Source of the DNA: Crocinitomicaceae bacterium
GTDB taxonomy: Bacteria > Bacteroidota > Bacteroidia > Flavobacteriales_G > Salibacteraceae
Length of the DNA stretch: 64,000 nt
Direction of reading: 5' to 3'
Assembly: GCA_002707155.1 (NCBI GenBank)
Contig: PAME01000014.1
Coordinates: forward strand, 1 to 64,000
The notes under the pieces were generated by a model. That model ran no database searches. It was not told where the DNA came from and was given only the letters and a program-made list of their open reading frames with translations. The position numbers and the translations under genes are program-made. This document shows positions 1 to 7,592 of this stretch, one piece after another. Positions within the stretch are counted from its first letter, which is position 1, and each line of letters begins with the position of its first letter.

Positions 1-381
1 TCCAGCCAAATTCGTTCCAGCAACCGTTGTTCGGACATTATCTGTATACACAGTGCCAGATGTTGCATTTAGGATACCATCAGATCCATTGCCATAATCT
101 GAATCTTTAATAAACCAGCCTGCGGTTGAAGTGTTAATTGGTTTATCTTTATAATAAATACCATAGGCTCCGGCACCATTTGTTATCGCTCCGAAATCCT
201 TAATGATAATATCAGATCCACCAGCGCCGACGTTAAATGATATTCCCGCTTGACTGTTATTTTTGTACAAAGGTGGAGTGTTGATAATACGTTTAGTTTG
301 ACCAAACCCCACTGAACAATAGACAATCATTAACACTAATGATTGCAATATTTTTGTTTTTATTGAAAAAAACTTTGTCAT
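1..381 (-). CDS. Secreted protein, N-terminal part only
   Basis: The window edge cuts this gene; 127 codons of its start are visible. The ATG at 381-379 opens a reading frame with a clear signal peptide: basic start (MTKFFSIKTK), hydrophobic core, then GFGQ as a likely cleavage point near residue 28. The mature part is rich in Gly, Asn, Thr and Ser, as in beta-rich exported proteins of Bacteroidota, for instance T9SS cargo, adhesins or right-handed beta-helix proteins. The C-terminus is missing, so a sorting domain cannot be checked. I do not recognise the family. It is transcribed away from the Nudix gene, with 278 bp between them. Confidence 0.7.
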   Translation of the reverse strand, partial: MTKFFSIKTKILQSLVLMIVYCSVGFGQTKRIINTPPLYKNNSQAGISFNVGAGGSDIIIKDFGAITNGAGAYGIYYKDKPINTSTAGWFIKDSDYGNGSDGILNATSGTVYTDNVRTTVAGTNLAG

Positions 382-659
382 ATTTCTATTCTTCTGTTTT
401 ATCAGGCTCAAATAAAACCTAAATTAAATTTGATTTAAGTTTTAAAAACTGCGTATCTCTCTCCTTTACAGTTAACTTTTTGAATTATCCATTATACGGT
501 AACCTGCATAAATCAATTAGTTAAACGATAAAAACTTAATTGAAAATAAAAATGTAAAATAACCAAAAAATATTAACATCTCAGTATTTTAATTACAGTA
601 ATTACAAGGTTAAATACTACTGTACTAAACCCTGAAGAACCTCAGGATGTAATTAGCTT

Positions 660-1295
660 CTAGATAGAAAAGTATTTCTGAATTAAGCTATAAATACTCC
701 TATACGAAACCTCCTTAAAAAGAATTAGAATTTCTTCTGTACTTTTCCATTCAACTTTATCAATTCCCTCTTCAGATTGAGGCAATAAATTTCGCACATT
801 GGTTTTACTTTTCATTATATACCAATGAGTCGATTTTAGAATGAAGGCTTTTTTATGAAAATAGACATGATAGGTAATATCAAAATTAGTTTCAGAACAA
901 CTGGATACAGAAACGGCAGTCTCCTCTTCAACTTCTCGAACAGCACACTCGTTTATCTCCTCCCCTTTTTCGAGTTTCCCTTTTGGCAAATCCCATTTTC
1001 CATTTCTAAAAATTGCAAGTAATTCTTCGTTTTGATTAACCACCAATCCACCTGCCGCTTTTACGATTTTAAAGTAAGTTTTAAAATGCTCAAAAGCTCG
1101 ATCGACATCTTTTACGGCCCAAAGAATAGTCTTGCTTTCAGCTTTTAGCCAATCTTCCCAATTACTGCTATTGCAGATGTCATGCTCTAGCATTAAAATA
1201 GTGCCATCTGAGCGTTGTGCTAACTCATCAGTATCTTCGATTAAAACCAAAACATTGTTGAAGAAAACTTTATATTTTTGAGCGCTCACGTTCAT
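660..1295 (-). CDS. Nudix hydrolase with N-terminal extension
   Basis: This 211-residue protein should hydrolyse a nucleoside-diphosphate-linked compound in the cytoplasm; the substrate is unknown. The Nudix box lies at about residues 106-128 (GKLEKGEEINECA, then REVEEETAV), with the catalytic REVxEE core intact. The box normally ends EExGU, but here the Gly position is Ala. About 80 residues precede the Nudix fold and match no domain I can name; similar long Nudix proteins sit beside pyrE in other Flavobacteriia (known context). The ATG lies only 11 bp from the divergent pyrE start, so its promoter must lie inside pyrE. No strong -7 box was found there. Confidence 0.85.
   Translation of the reverse strand: MNVSAQKYKVFFNNVLVLIEDTDELAQRSDGTILMLEHDICNSSNWEDWLKAESKTILWAVKDVDRAFEHFKTYFKIVKAAGGLVVNQNEELLAIFRNGKWDLPKGKLEKGEEINECAVREVEEETAVSVSSCSETNFDITYHVYFHKKAFILKSTHWYIMKSKTNVRNLLPQSEEGIDKVEWKSTEEILILFKEVSYRSIYSLIQKYFSI
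1273..1280 (+). promoter_or_regulatory. -7 promoter box for pyrE
   Basis: TATTTTTG matches the Bacteroidota -7 consensus TAnnTTTG exactly and ends 26 bp before the pyrE ATG. It lies inside the 5' end of the divergent Nudix coding region. TTG triplets stand 12 and 15 bp upstream rather than the ideal 19, so the -33 half is weak. Confidence 0.45.
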
Positions 1296-1306
1296 ATTGA
1301 TAGTTA

Positions 1307-1948
1307 ATGGTTATTTCTAATGATGTATCGCTAAACGTAAGCGAATTTCTCTTGCAAATTAAAGCAATAAAACTCCAGCCTAATGAACCTTTTACTTGGG
1401 CTTCTGGAATCAAATCACCCATTTATTGTGATAACCGAAAGATACTTTCTTACCCCAAAATTCGAACGTTTATTCGGCAAGAAATGGTTAAAATGTTAGA
1501 GGGTAATTTCGGAAAGCCTGATGTTATTGCAGGCGTGGCAACTGGTGGCATTGCGCTGGGTGCTTTGGTAGCTCAAGAATTAGGTCTCCCATTTGTTTAT
1601 GTGAGATCAAAACAAAAAGAACATGGTCTTTCCAATCAAATTGAAGGGCATTTAGAACCCGGTCAAAGTGTAATTGTAATTGAGGACTTAATTTCGACTG
1701 GAAAAAGTTCTTTAAATGCTGTCGATGCACTTAGAGAATTTGGCTGCAGTATTAAAGGTATGGTGGCTATTTTTTCATACGGTTTAGATGAATCTAAAGA
1801 AAACTTCAAAAAAGCGAAATGTCCATTAGTGACTTTGGCACATTACGACACAATGTTAACCAAAGCCGTAAAAACTAACTATATAAATCAATCCGAGGCA
1901 AAGCTCCTTCGCGATTGGAAAAAAGACCCTAAAAACTGGATGAAATAA
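1307..1948 (+). CDS. pyrE: Orotate phosphoribosyltransferase
   Basis: PyrE joins orotate to PRPP to give orotidine 5'-monophosphate, the fifth step of pyrimidine synthesis, in the cytoplasm. The 213-residue length is normal. The PRPP-binding motif is visible as VIVIEDLISTG at residues 122-132, with the acidic pair E126-D127; the family usually has ED(V/L)xTTG, so Ser replaces the first Thr. The conserved early segment GIKSPIYCDNR (about residues 34-44) contacts the base. The gene begins a two-gene unit with the SRPBCC protein; its TAA overlaps the next ATG (TAATG). The Nudix-pyrE-SRPBCC-birA order is common in Flavobacteriia (known). Confidence 0.97.
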   Translation: MVISNDVSLNVSEFLLQIKAIKLQPNEPFTWASGIKSPIYCDNRKILSYPKIRTFIRQEMVKMLEGNFGKPDVIAGVATGGIALGALVAQELGLPFVYVRSKQKEHGLSNQIEGHLEPGQSVIVIEDLISTGKSSLNAVDALREFGCSIKGMVAIFSYGLDESKENFKKAKCPLVTLAHYDTMLTKAVKTNYINQSEAKLLRDWKKDPKNWMK

Positions 1949-2352
1949 TGACGCATATTGAAAGTGATAAAGTAACTATCAAAACCACTCCGAAAGAGGC
2001 GTTCGATTTCGTTTTAAACATGAATAATATTCTTGAACTTTTACCTCAAGAAAAAGTAGAAAACTGGAAAGGCGGTGAAGATAGTTGCTCCTTCACTATA
2101 AAGGGTTTAGCTGGCATAGGAATGAAGAGAGAGTCTAGTGAAGAACCCGTTAAAATAACCATAGTGTCACATGGCAAAAACCCTTTTGATTTTACTATGA
2201 ATGTACTTATTAGGGAACTTACAGAAAACGAATCAGAAGCCCTTCTAGAGTTTGATGCCAATATGAATATGATGATTGAAATGATGGCTAAAGGCCCATT
2301 GACCAACCTCTTTAATATTATGGTTAATAAACTGCAGGAAAAATTTAGTTGA
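1948..2352 (+). CDS. SRPBCC-fold (START/Bet v 1-like) protein
   Basis: This is a 134-residue soluble protein with the SRPBCC pattern: an opening strand (IESDKVTIKTTPKEAFDFV), a helix over the pocket and a long C-terminal helix rich in Met and Leu. Such folds bind hydrophobic ligands; the ligand here is unknown, and no catalytic residues are evident. The start overlaps the pyrE stop by one base, so the two are co-translated. The gene is convergent with birA, whose stop lies 8 bp beyond. Homologues keep this place next to pyrE in the phylum, which suggests a housekeeping role, but none can be named from sequence. Confidence 0.8.
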   Translation: MTHIESDKVTIKTTPKEAFDFVLNMNNILELLPQEKVENWKGGEDSCSFTIKGLAGIGMKRESSEEPVKITIVSHGKNPFDFTMNVLIRELTENESEALLEFDANMNMMIEMMAKGPLTNLFNIMVNKLQEKFS

Positions 2353-2360
2353 CTATGAAG

Positions 2361-3092
2361 TTAATCGAATAGGAATCGAATTTGCTTTTGTTCAAAAAGC
2401 TGTTCCTTTCCTTCTATTAGCACCCTCAGGTTTCCATTGGAGCTTACACCTAAAATTTTACCAGAAACCTCAATACCTTTTACCTCAAATTTTCTATTTT
2501 CATTTAAGCCCAATAGCAAATCCAAAAATCTTGTTTGCAAAAGGGCGGGTCTATTAATGAAATCTTGAATTTTTCGGAGGTAACTAATCAACTCTTGCGC
2601 TATTACTTTTATTTGAAAATACTCTTGCAGTTCATTAGAGATGCTCGTAGAATTGCTGTTTGACTCAATTCTTGACTGATTCACATTCACTCCTATTCCA
2701 ATTATAGATTCCAACAGTTCATCTTTACTTAAGATATTTTCAATTAAAACACCACATACCTTTTTTTCGTTTACCATAATATCGTTAGGCCATTTTACCT
2801 GGACATTAGTCAATCCGATACTTTTCAAGAAATCTGCAATTAATATTGAAACTGCTTGGTTTAATTTAAAGGCATCCATCACTTTTAGGTTATTCGGCTG
2901 AAAATAAAAACTAAACGTCAAATTATCACCAGCACTAGACTCCCATTTAGCCTCTCGTTGGCCTTTTCCATTTGTTTGAAAATTTGCGACTACAGCATCA
3001 TAATTTTCCAAAGAATTTTGGTGTTTCAACCTTCTTTTCATCTCTTCGTTCGTAGAATCCACCGAATCCAACCAAATAACGCTCCCCTTCAC
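2361..3092 (-). CDS. birA: Biotin--[acetyl-CoA-carboxylase] ligase
   Basis: BirA attaches biotin to carrier proteins such as acetyl-CoA carboxylase BCCP by way of biotinyl-AMP. The 243-residue protein has only the catalytic domain, without the N-terminal DNA-binding winged helix of Enterobacteria, so it should not act as a biotin repressor. Motifs: DSTNEEMKRR at about residues 11-20, the ATP/biotin loop NGKGQREAKW at about 41-50, and KWPNDIMV with the catalytic Lys downstream (VCGVLIEN). The loop is usually GRGRxGRxW, and here it is divergent. Translation starts at GTG (3092); an in-frame TAA lies just upstream, and no earlier ATG exists. Confidence 0.93.
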   Translation of the reverse strand: MKGSVIWLDSVDSTNEEMKRRLKHQNSLENYDAVVANFQTNGKGQREAKWESSAGDNLTFSFYFQPNNLKVMDAFKLNQAVSILIADFLKSIGLTNVQVKWPNDIMVNEKKVCGVLIENILSKDELLESIIGIGVNVNQSRIESNSNSTSISNELQEYFQIKVIAQELISYLRKIQDFINRPALLQTRFLDLLLGLNENRKFEVKGIEVSGKILGVSSNGNLRVLIEGKEQLFEQKQIRFLFD

Positions 3093-3171
3093 TACTAATA
3101 TATGTTAAGCTTTATGCAAATTTGGGGCTTTTTACCCCTTTGGTATCGTTATTCTTCCCTTATAAAATGGT

Positions 3172-3179
3172 TACTTTTG
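3172..3179 (+). promoter_or_regulatory. -7 promoter box for rsfS-ftsH run
   Basis: TACTTTTG is a perfect TAnnTTTG element ending 16 bp before the rsfS ATG. No well-placed -33 TTG is seen. It predicts a leader of roughly ten bases. Confidence 0.55.
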
Positions 3180-3195
3180 CACACTACAATTTTTC

Positions 3196-3573
3196 ATGGA
3201 TAAAACTACAGAAATCACGGATTCAAGAAGACTCACAAATTCAATCCTCAAAGGCCTTTTAGATAAAAAAGGTAATAATATTATTGAAATGGATCTTCGT
3301 GAAATTGAAAGCGCGGTTTGTGATTATTTCGTAATTGCCTCCGGAGGGTCCAATAGACAAGTTAATGCATTAGCCAATGCCGTTAAAGATACTGTTATTG
3401 AAGATTTAGGAGAAAAGCCATGGCACATTGAAGGAATGGATAATTGTTCTTGGGTGCTTTTGGACTATGCTAATGTAGTAGTTCATGTTTTTCAAGAAGA
3501 AACTCGAGAATTTTACAAATTAGAAGAACTTTGGGCCGACGCAACTGTTAAGTCTATAGAAACAATTGACTAA
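3196..3573 (+). CDS. rsfS: Ribosomal silencing factor RsfS
   Basis: RsfS (YbeB, DUF143) binds ribosomal protein L14 on the 50S subunit and blocks subunit joining when nutrients run low. The 125 residues match the family from end to end: a central CDYFVIASG strand and loop (about residues 40-48), PWHIEG (about 75-80), then WVLLDYANVVVHVF and FYKLEELW near the C-terminus, all hallmark segments. It heads a run with ftsH eight bases downstream; the rsfS-ftsH pairing is usual in Bacteroidota (known). Confidence 0.96.
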   Translation: MDKTTEITDSRRLTNSILKGLLDKKGNNIIEMDLREIESAVCDYFVIASGGSNRQVNALANAVKDTVIEDLGEKPWHIEGMDNCSWVLLDYANVVVHVFQEETREFYKLEELWADATVKSIETID

Positions 3574-3581
3574 TTACAAGA

Positions 3582-5762
3582 ATGTCAGAAAATAAAAAAC
3601 AAACAGGCGCTAATAAAGCGCCGAAACTTCCGAAAAAAGGCGATAAAAAACCTTTTAATTTTTACTGGATTTACGCAATTATTGGGGTAGTGCTGCTCTC
3701 TCAATTGCTCTTTAGCTGGAACTCAGCTCTTCCGGCAATAAGCCCTCAAGAATTTAGGGCCATGGTTGAGAAGAGCGAGGTAAAACAAGTTTTGGTGATT
3801 AATAAAGAATCGGCAAGAATTTACCTTAAGAGTGATGCGGTTGGAAATTATAAAGACAAATTAAAAAGCACTACTACCGGAGAAGGACCAAGTTATGGTC
3901 CGCATTTTAAACTGAATATCGGTTCTCCAGAGCGTTTTGATGAAGAATTAGCCGATTTTAGTAAAAAGTACGATTTTAAGTACGAATACAGAACTGAAGA
4001 AAATTGGGGCCGAGATGCTTTAGGTTGGCTAATTCCAATTGCAGTTATGGTTGCTATTTGGTTATTTATTATGCGCCGAATGGGTGGTGGAGCCGGAGGT
4101 CCAGGTGGGCAGATATTTAACATTGGAAAATCAAAGGCTCGATTATTTGATGAAAATGAGAATGTAAAAATAACTTTCGATGATGTTGCTGGACAAGAAG
4201 AAGCAAAAGAAGAAGTTAAAGAAATCGTGGACTTCCTTAAAAACCCTAAACGTTACACTGATTTAGGTGCAAGAATCCCTAAAGGTGCTTTGTTAATAGG
4301 TTCGCCAGGAACGGGAAAAACGCTTTTAGCTAAGGCCGTTGCAGGTGAAGCTCAAGTTCCGTTTTTCTCATTATCAGGTTCTGATTTCGTGGAGATGTTT
4401 GTAGGAGTTGGAGCATCTCGTGTGCGCGATTTATTTAAACAAGCCAAAGAAAAATCGCCTAGTATCATTTTTATCGATGAAATAGATGCTATTGGTCGAG
4501 CCAGAGGAAAAAATGCAATGCAAGGTTCGAATGATGAACGCGAGAATACTTTAAACCAGTTGTTAACCGAGATGGATGGTTTTGGCAATAATACTGGCGT
4601 AATTATTTTAGCAGCAACAAACAGAGCTGATGTATTAGATAAAGCTCTACTAAGACCAGGTCGTTTCGACAGACAAATTATTGTTGATATGCCGGATTTA
4701 CATGGACGAAAAGCAATTTTTAAAGTGCATTTAAAACCACTCAAAAAAGATGATTCTCTAGATGTTGATTTGCTAGCGCGTCAAACTCCGGGATTTTCTG
4801 GAGCAGATATAGCCAATGTTTGTAACGAAGCTGCCCTCATTGCTGCAAGAAACAAAAAGAAGCAGGTTACTAAGCAAGACTTTATTGATGCTGTAGATCG
4901 AGTAGTTGGCGGACTTGAGAAAAAGAATAAGATTATCACTCCTTCTGAGAAAAAAACAATTGCATATCACGAAGCTGGACATGCCACGGTTAGTTGGCTT
5001 TTAGAACATGCGCATCCGCTGGTAAAAGTAACAATTGTACCTCGTGGACAGTCATTAGGCGCAGCTTGGTACTTGCCCGAAGAAAGACAAATCACAACTG
5101 AAGAGCAATTGAACCACGATATTTGTGCAGCCCTTGGAGGACGAGCGGCTGAGCAAATTGTCTTCGGAAAAATTTCTACCGGTGCTTTAAGCGATTTAGA
5201 AAAAGTATCAAAGCAAGTATACGGTATGATTGTCTATTATGGCTTAAACGAGAAAATTGGTAATGTTTCTTACTACGATTCTTCGGGGCAAAATGAATAT
5301 TCCTTTCAAAAACCTTATTCTGAAAATACAGCACAACTTATTGACCAAGAAATAAGTAAGTATATAGAAAAGGCCTATCAAGACACTTTAACACTACTAA
5401 AAGCCAATAGAGATAAGCTCAATACGGTTGCTGAACAGCTGCTCGAGAAAGAAGTTATCTTTAAAGAAGACATGGAAACCATTTTTGGTAAAAGAACATT
5501 TGACCGGGATATCGAACGCGAACAAGAAGAAAAAGAAATAGATGAACGCAGATCTAAAGAAGCAGAAGAGCGCATAATAAAGAAGGAAAAAGCTGCTGCT
5601 GACGAAAAAGAAAACGCTAACCCGAGAGTGAAACCTGAAAATAATGCTTCTAGTGCAGGTGAAGAACAGAAAAAATCATCTGAAAATGGAAAGGCAGTTA
5701 AAAACGTTGAAAACAATTCTGCAACTTCCGAAAATGTAACTCCCTCCGAAAAAAAGGATTAA
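3582..5762 (+). CDS. ftsH: ATP-dependent zinc metalloprotease FtsH
   Basis: FtsH is a membrane-anchored AAA+ protease that removes misassembled membrane proteins and selected regulators. The 726-residue chain has two membrane segments (about 28-46 and 147-164) flanking a periplasmic region, an AAA module with Walker A GSPGTGKT (240-247; Ser replaces the more common Pro), Walker B IIFIDEIDAIG and the second region of homology ending RPGRFDR, then the zinc site HEAGH (463-467). The last 80 or so residues are a highly charged Lys/Glu/Asn tail, longer than in E. coli FtsH and typical of this phylum. It lies 8 bp after rsfS and 20 bp before the DUF2007 gene. Confidence 0.97.
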   Translation: MSENKKQTGANKAPKLPKKGDKKPFNFYWIYAIIGVVLLSQLLFSWNSALPAISPQEFRAMVEKSEVKQVLVINKESARIYLKSDAVGNYKDKLKSTTTGEGPSYGPHFKLNIGSPERFDEELADFSKKYDFKYEYRTEENWGRDALGWLIPIAVMVAIWLFIMRRMGGGAGGPGGQIFNIGKSKARLFDENENVKITFDDVAGQEEAKEEVKEIVDFLKNPKRYTDLGARIPKGALLIGSPGTGKTLLAKAVAGEAQVPFFSLSGSDFVEMFVGVGASRVRDLFKQAKEKSPSIIFIDEIDAIGRARGKNAMQGSNDERENTLNQLLTEMDGFGNNTGVIILAATNRADVLDKALLRPGRFDRQIIVDMPDLHGRKAIFKVHLKPLKKDDSLDVDLLARQTPGFSGADIANVCNEAALIAARNKKKQVTKQDFIDAVDRVVGGLEKKNKIITPSEKKTIAYHEAGHATVSWLLEHAHPLVKVTIVPRGQSLGAAWYLPEERQITTEEQLNHDICAALGGRAAEQIVFGKISTGALSDLEKVSKQVYGMIVYYGLNEKIGNVSYYDSSGQNEYSFQKPYSENTAQLIDQEISKYIEKAYQDTLTLLKANRDKLNTVAEQLLEKEVIFKEDMETIFGKRTFDRDIEREQEEKEIDERRSKEAEERIIKKEKAAADEKENANPRVKPENNASSAGEEQKKSSENGKAVKNVENNSATSENVTPSEKKD

Positions 5763-5782
5763 CTACATTTGGACCTTAGCCT

Positions 5783-6004
5783 ATGAAAGTAAACTGGACT
5801 AAGGTATATACGACGAGTAACTCAATTCAAGCGGAATTGATAAAAGCTCGCCTTTCAGAAGATGACATACCTGTTGCTTTTGTTAATAAGCAAGATTCTA
5901 TGCACCTGCATCTTAACATGCAATTTGGTGTAGAGCTATTTGTTGCTAAGGAGAATGCCTTTAAGACCGTTCAGATCATCGAAAAAATGGACTTTGATGA
6001 GTGA
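5783..6004 (+). CDS. DUF2007-type small protein
   Basis: This 73-residue protein matches the DUF2007 (putative signal-transducing) pattern: an opening strand WTKVYTTSNSIQAELIKARL, a short loop and a closing GVELFVAKENA with a helix. It has no signal peptide or membrane segment. DUF2007 domains resemble small ACT/PII-like modules that bind a ligand, but no function is proven. It sits between ftsH and cdsA, and its end overlaps the chosen cdsA start by 8 bp, so it is translated with the lipid genes. In many flavobacteria I recall an LUD-domain gene near this spot; that comparison is from memory. Confidence 0.75.
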   Translation: MKVNWTKVYTTSNSIQAELIKARLSEDDIPVAFVNKQDSMHLHLNMQFGVELFVAKENAFKTVQIIEKMDFDE

Positions 6005-6824
6005 TTTGAAACAACGGCTTTCAACTGGATCAATATTTATAGTTGTACTTTTCGGCTCTACAATAGCTAGCCCCTACACGTACGCTTGCATATTTTTATT
6101 GGCCAGTACCCTAGGACAAATTGAGTTTTATCGATTAATTAAAAAAACTGGAGGAAATCCACAAACGCTTACGGGCGTAATTGTTGGTATTCTTCTATTT
6201 GCCACGAACTTTCTGTTTGTTCAAAGTTCCTTTGAGAATATTAGCATTTTGGTTTACAACATGCCATTGCTCTTCTTAGTGTTTTTAATTGAACTATTCC
6301 GAAAAGATAAAAATCCATTTTTTAACATCTCATACACCATATTAGGAGTTATTTATATCGCCCTACCATTTGCCTTGTTGAATTACATGATGATGGATCC
6401 AAGGTACTTTCCAAATTATCAATTTTATCCGCACATTACCGCTGGAGTTCTATTCTGTATGTGGGCCAATGATAGTTGGGCTTATTTGATTGGGAAAAAA
6501 TTTGGGAAAACTAAACTTTTTGAAAGTGTTTCGCCTAAAAAAACATGGGAAGGCTTTATCGGAGGAATGGTATTTAGTGTCGGATTCGCAATTATTATAA
6601 GTTTTATCGCTGACGCGCTTTCAATGTTAGACTGGATAGTTATTGGTTTAATCATATCAATAATAGGAACAGCTGGAGATCTCATTGAATCAAAATTAAA
6701 GCGAAGTCTTAATTTAAAGGACTCTGGCAACATATTACCTGGTCATGGTGGAATACTCGATCGTTTTGATGCGCTTATTTTAGCAATTCCTTTTATTATT
6801 GTTTACTTATTCATTAGATTCTAG
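5997..6824 (+). CDS. cdsA: Phosphatidate cytidylyltransferase
   Basis: CdsA makes CDP-diacylglycerol from phosphatidate and CTP, the branch point of phospholipid synthesis, in the inner membrane. I chose the ATG at 5997 (MSDLKQRLSTG), giving 275 residues: it follows the DUF2007 stop closely in an ATGA-type overlap. The frame is open further upstream, but that would overlap DUF2007 by 65 bp. About seven hydrophobic helices are visible. The family signature is complete near residues 232-260: KLKRSLNLKDSGNILPGHGG followed by ILDRFD, together with the upstream SPKKTWEGFIGG. It is followed by psd eight bases on, so two steps of one pathway are encoded side by side. Confidence 0.95.
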   Translation: MSDLKQRLSTGSIFIVVLFGSTIASPYTYACIFLLASTLGQIEFYRLIKKTGGNPQTLTGVIVGILLFATNFLFVQSSFENISILVYNMPLLFLVFLIELFRKDKNPFFNISYTILGVIYIALPFALLNYMMMDPRYFPNYQFYPHITAGVLFCMWANDSWAYLIGKKFGKTKLFESVSPKKTWEGFIGGMVFSVGFAIIISFIADALSMLDWIVIGLIISIIGTAGDLIESKLKRSLNLKDSGNILPGHGGILDRFDALILAIPFIIVYLFIRF

Positions 6825-6832
6825 ATAAGATT

Positions 6833-7486
6833 ATGAGGTTACACAAAGAGGGTTCCAAAATCATGATATTTACCTTTATAGGTCTGTTGGTTTTTAACTT
6901 AGCCCTAACGCCGTTTCTTTCAGGAAGTCCCATAATTAGAGGTGCATTTGGGTTGTTTTCCCTTTTTATTTTCGGAGTTGTAGTCCAGTTTTTTCGAGTA
7001 CCAAATCGAAAAGTTGAAATTAAAGACGGGCAAATAATCAGCCCCGCAGATGGAAAAGTAGTTGTTATCGAGAAGGTATTTGAAGATGAATATTATAAAG
7101 AAGAAAGGATTCAAGTTTCGATATTCATGTCTCCTTTTAATGTGCACATTAACTGGGCGCCATTAAGCGGCCTAGTTAAATACGTCAAATATCACCCCGG
7201 TAGATTCCTTGTTGCTTGGCATCCAAAATCCTCTACCGAAAACGAACGCACAACGTTTGTATTTGAAAACAATAAAGGTTCGATTTTAGTTCGACAGATA
7301 GCAGGATTCCTCGCTAGAAGAATTGTGTTTTTTGTGAAAGAGGAGGACAAAATTGATAAAGGTGATGAATTCGGTTTCATTAAATTTGGTAGTCGGGTCG
7401 ATTTATTATTGCCAACAAATGCTAAAATAAAAGTCAACTTAGATCAAAAAGTTATTGGTAAACAGACAATTATCGCTGAACTATAG
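6833..7486 (+). CDS. psd: Phosphatidylserine decarboxylase proenzyme
   Basis: Psd turns phosphatidylserine into phosphatidylethanolamine. This 217-residue short form (PSD-B type) cleaves itself at Gly-Ser to make a pyruvoyl cofactor: KFGSRVD places the cut between G186 and S187. NVHINWAP (about residues 103-110) is the conserved His-containing segment. Two hydrophobic helices at the N-terminus (about 10-45) anchor it in the membrane. It is the last gene of the rsfS-ftsH-DUF2007-cdsA-psd run; a 106-bp gap with a new promoter follows. Confidence 0.95.
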   Translation: MRLHKEGSKIMIFTFIGLLVFNLALTPFLSGSPIIRGAFGLFSLFIFGVVVQFFRVPNRKVEIKDGQIISPADGKVVVIEKVFEDEYYKEERIQVSIFMSPFNVHINWAPLSGLVKYVKYHPGRFLVAWHPKSSTENERTTFVFENNKGSILVRQIAGFLARRIVFFVKEEDKIDKGDEFGFIKFGSRVDLLLPTNAKIKVNLDQKVIGKQTIIAEL

Positions 7487-7517
7487 CAAGCCGCTGTTAA
7501 ACTATTGTTAAAGCATT

Positions 7518-7547
7518 TTGAAAACCACTTTTAAGCTTCCAACTTTG
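7518..7547 (+). promoter_or_regulatory. Bacteroidota-type promoter of tlpA-like gene
   Basis: A -33 TTG (7518-7520) is separated by exactly 19 bp from CAACTTTG (7540-7547), one mismatch from TAnnTTTG. Spacing matches the Bacteroidota consensus. The leader would be about 40 nt. Confidence 0.55.
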
Positions 7548-7592
7548 AGGCTCGTAAATTGATGTTACGTGCATTAAAAAAAACAAATAATT

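Noticed and set aside
3117-3124. CAAATTTG palindrome as a -7 box for birA
   Set aside because: One mismatch to TAnnTTTG, no spaced TTG upstream and symmetry makes direction ambiguous.
4352-4744. 130-codon open frame antisense to ftsH
   Set aside because: It lies opposite the conserved AAA core and has no independent coding sign.
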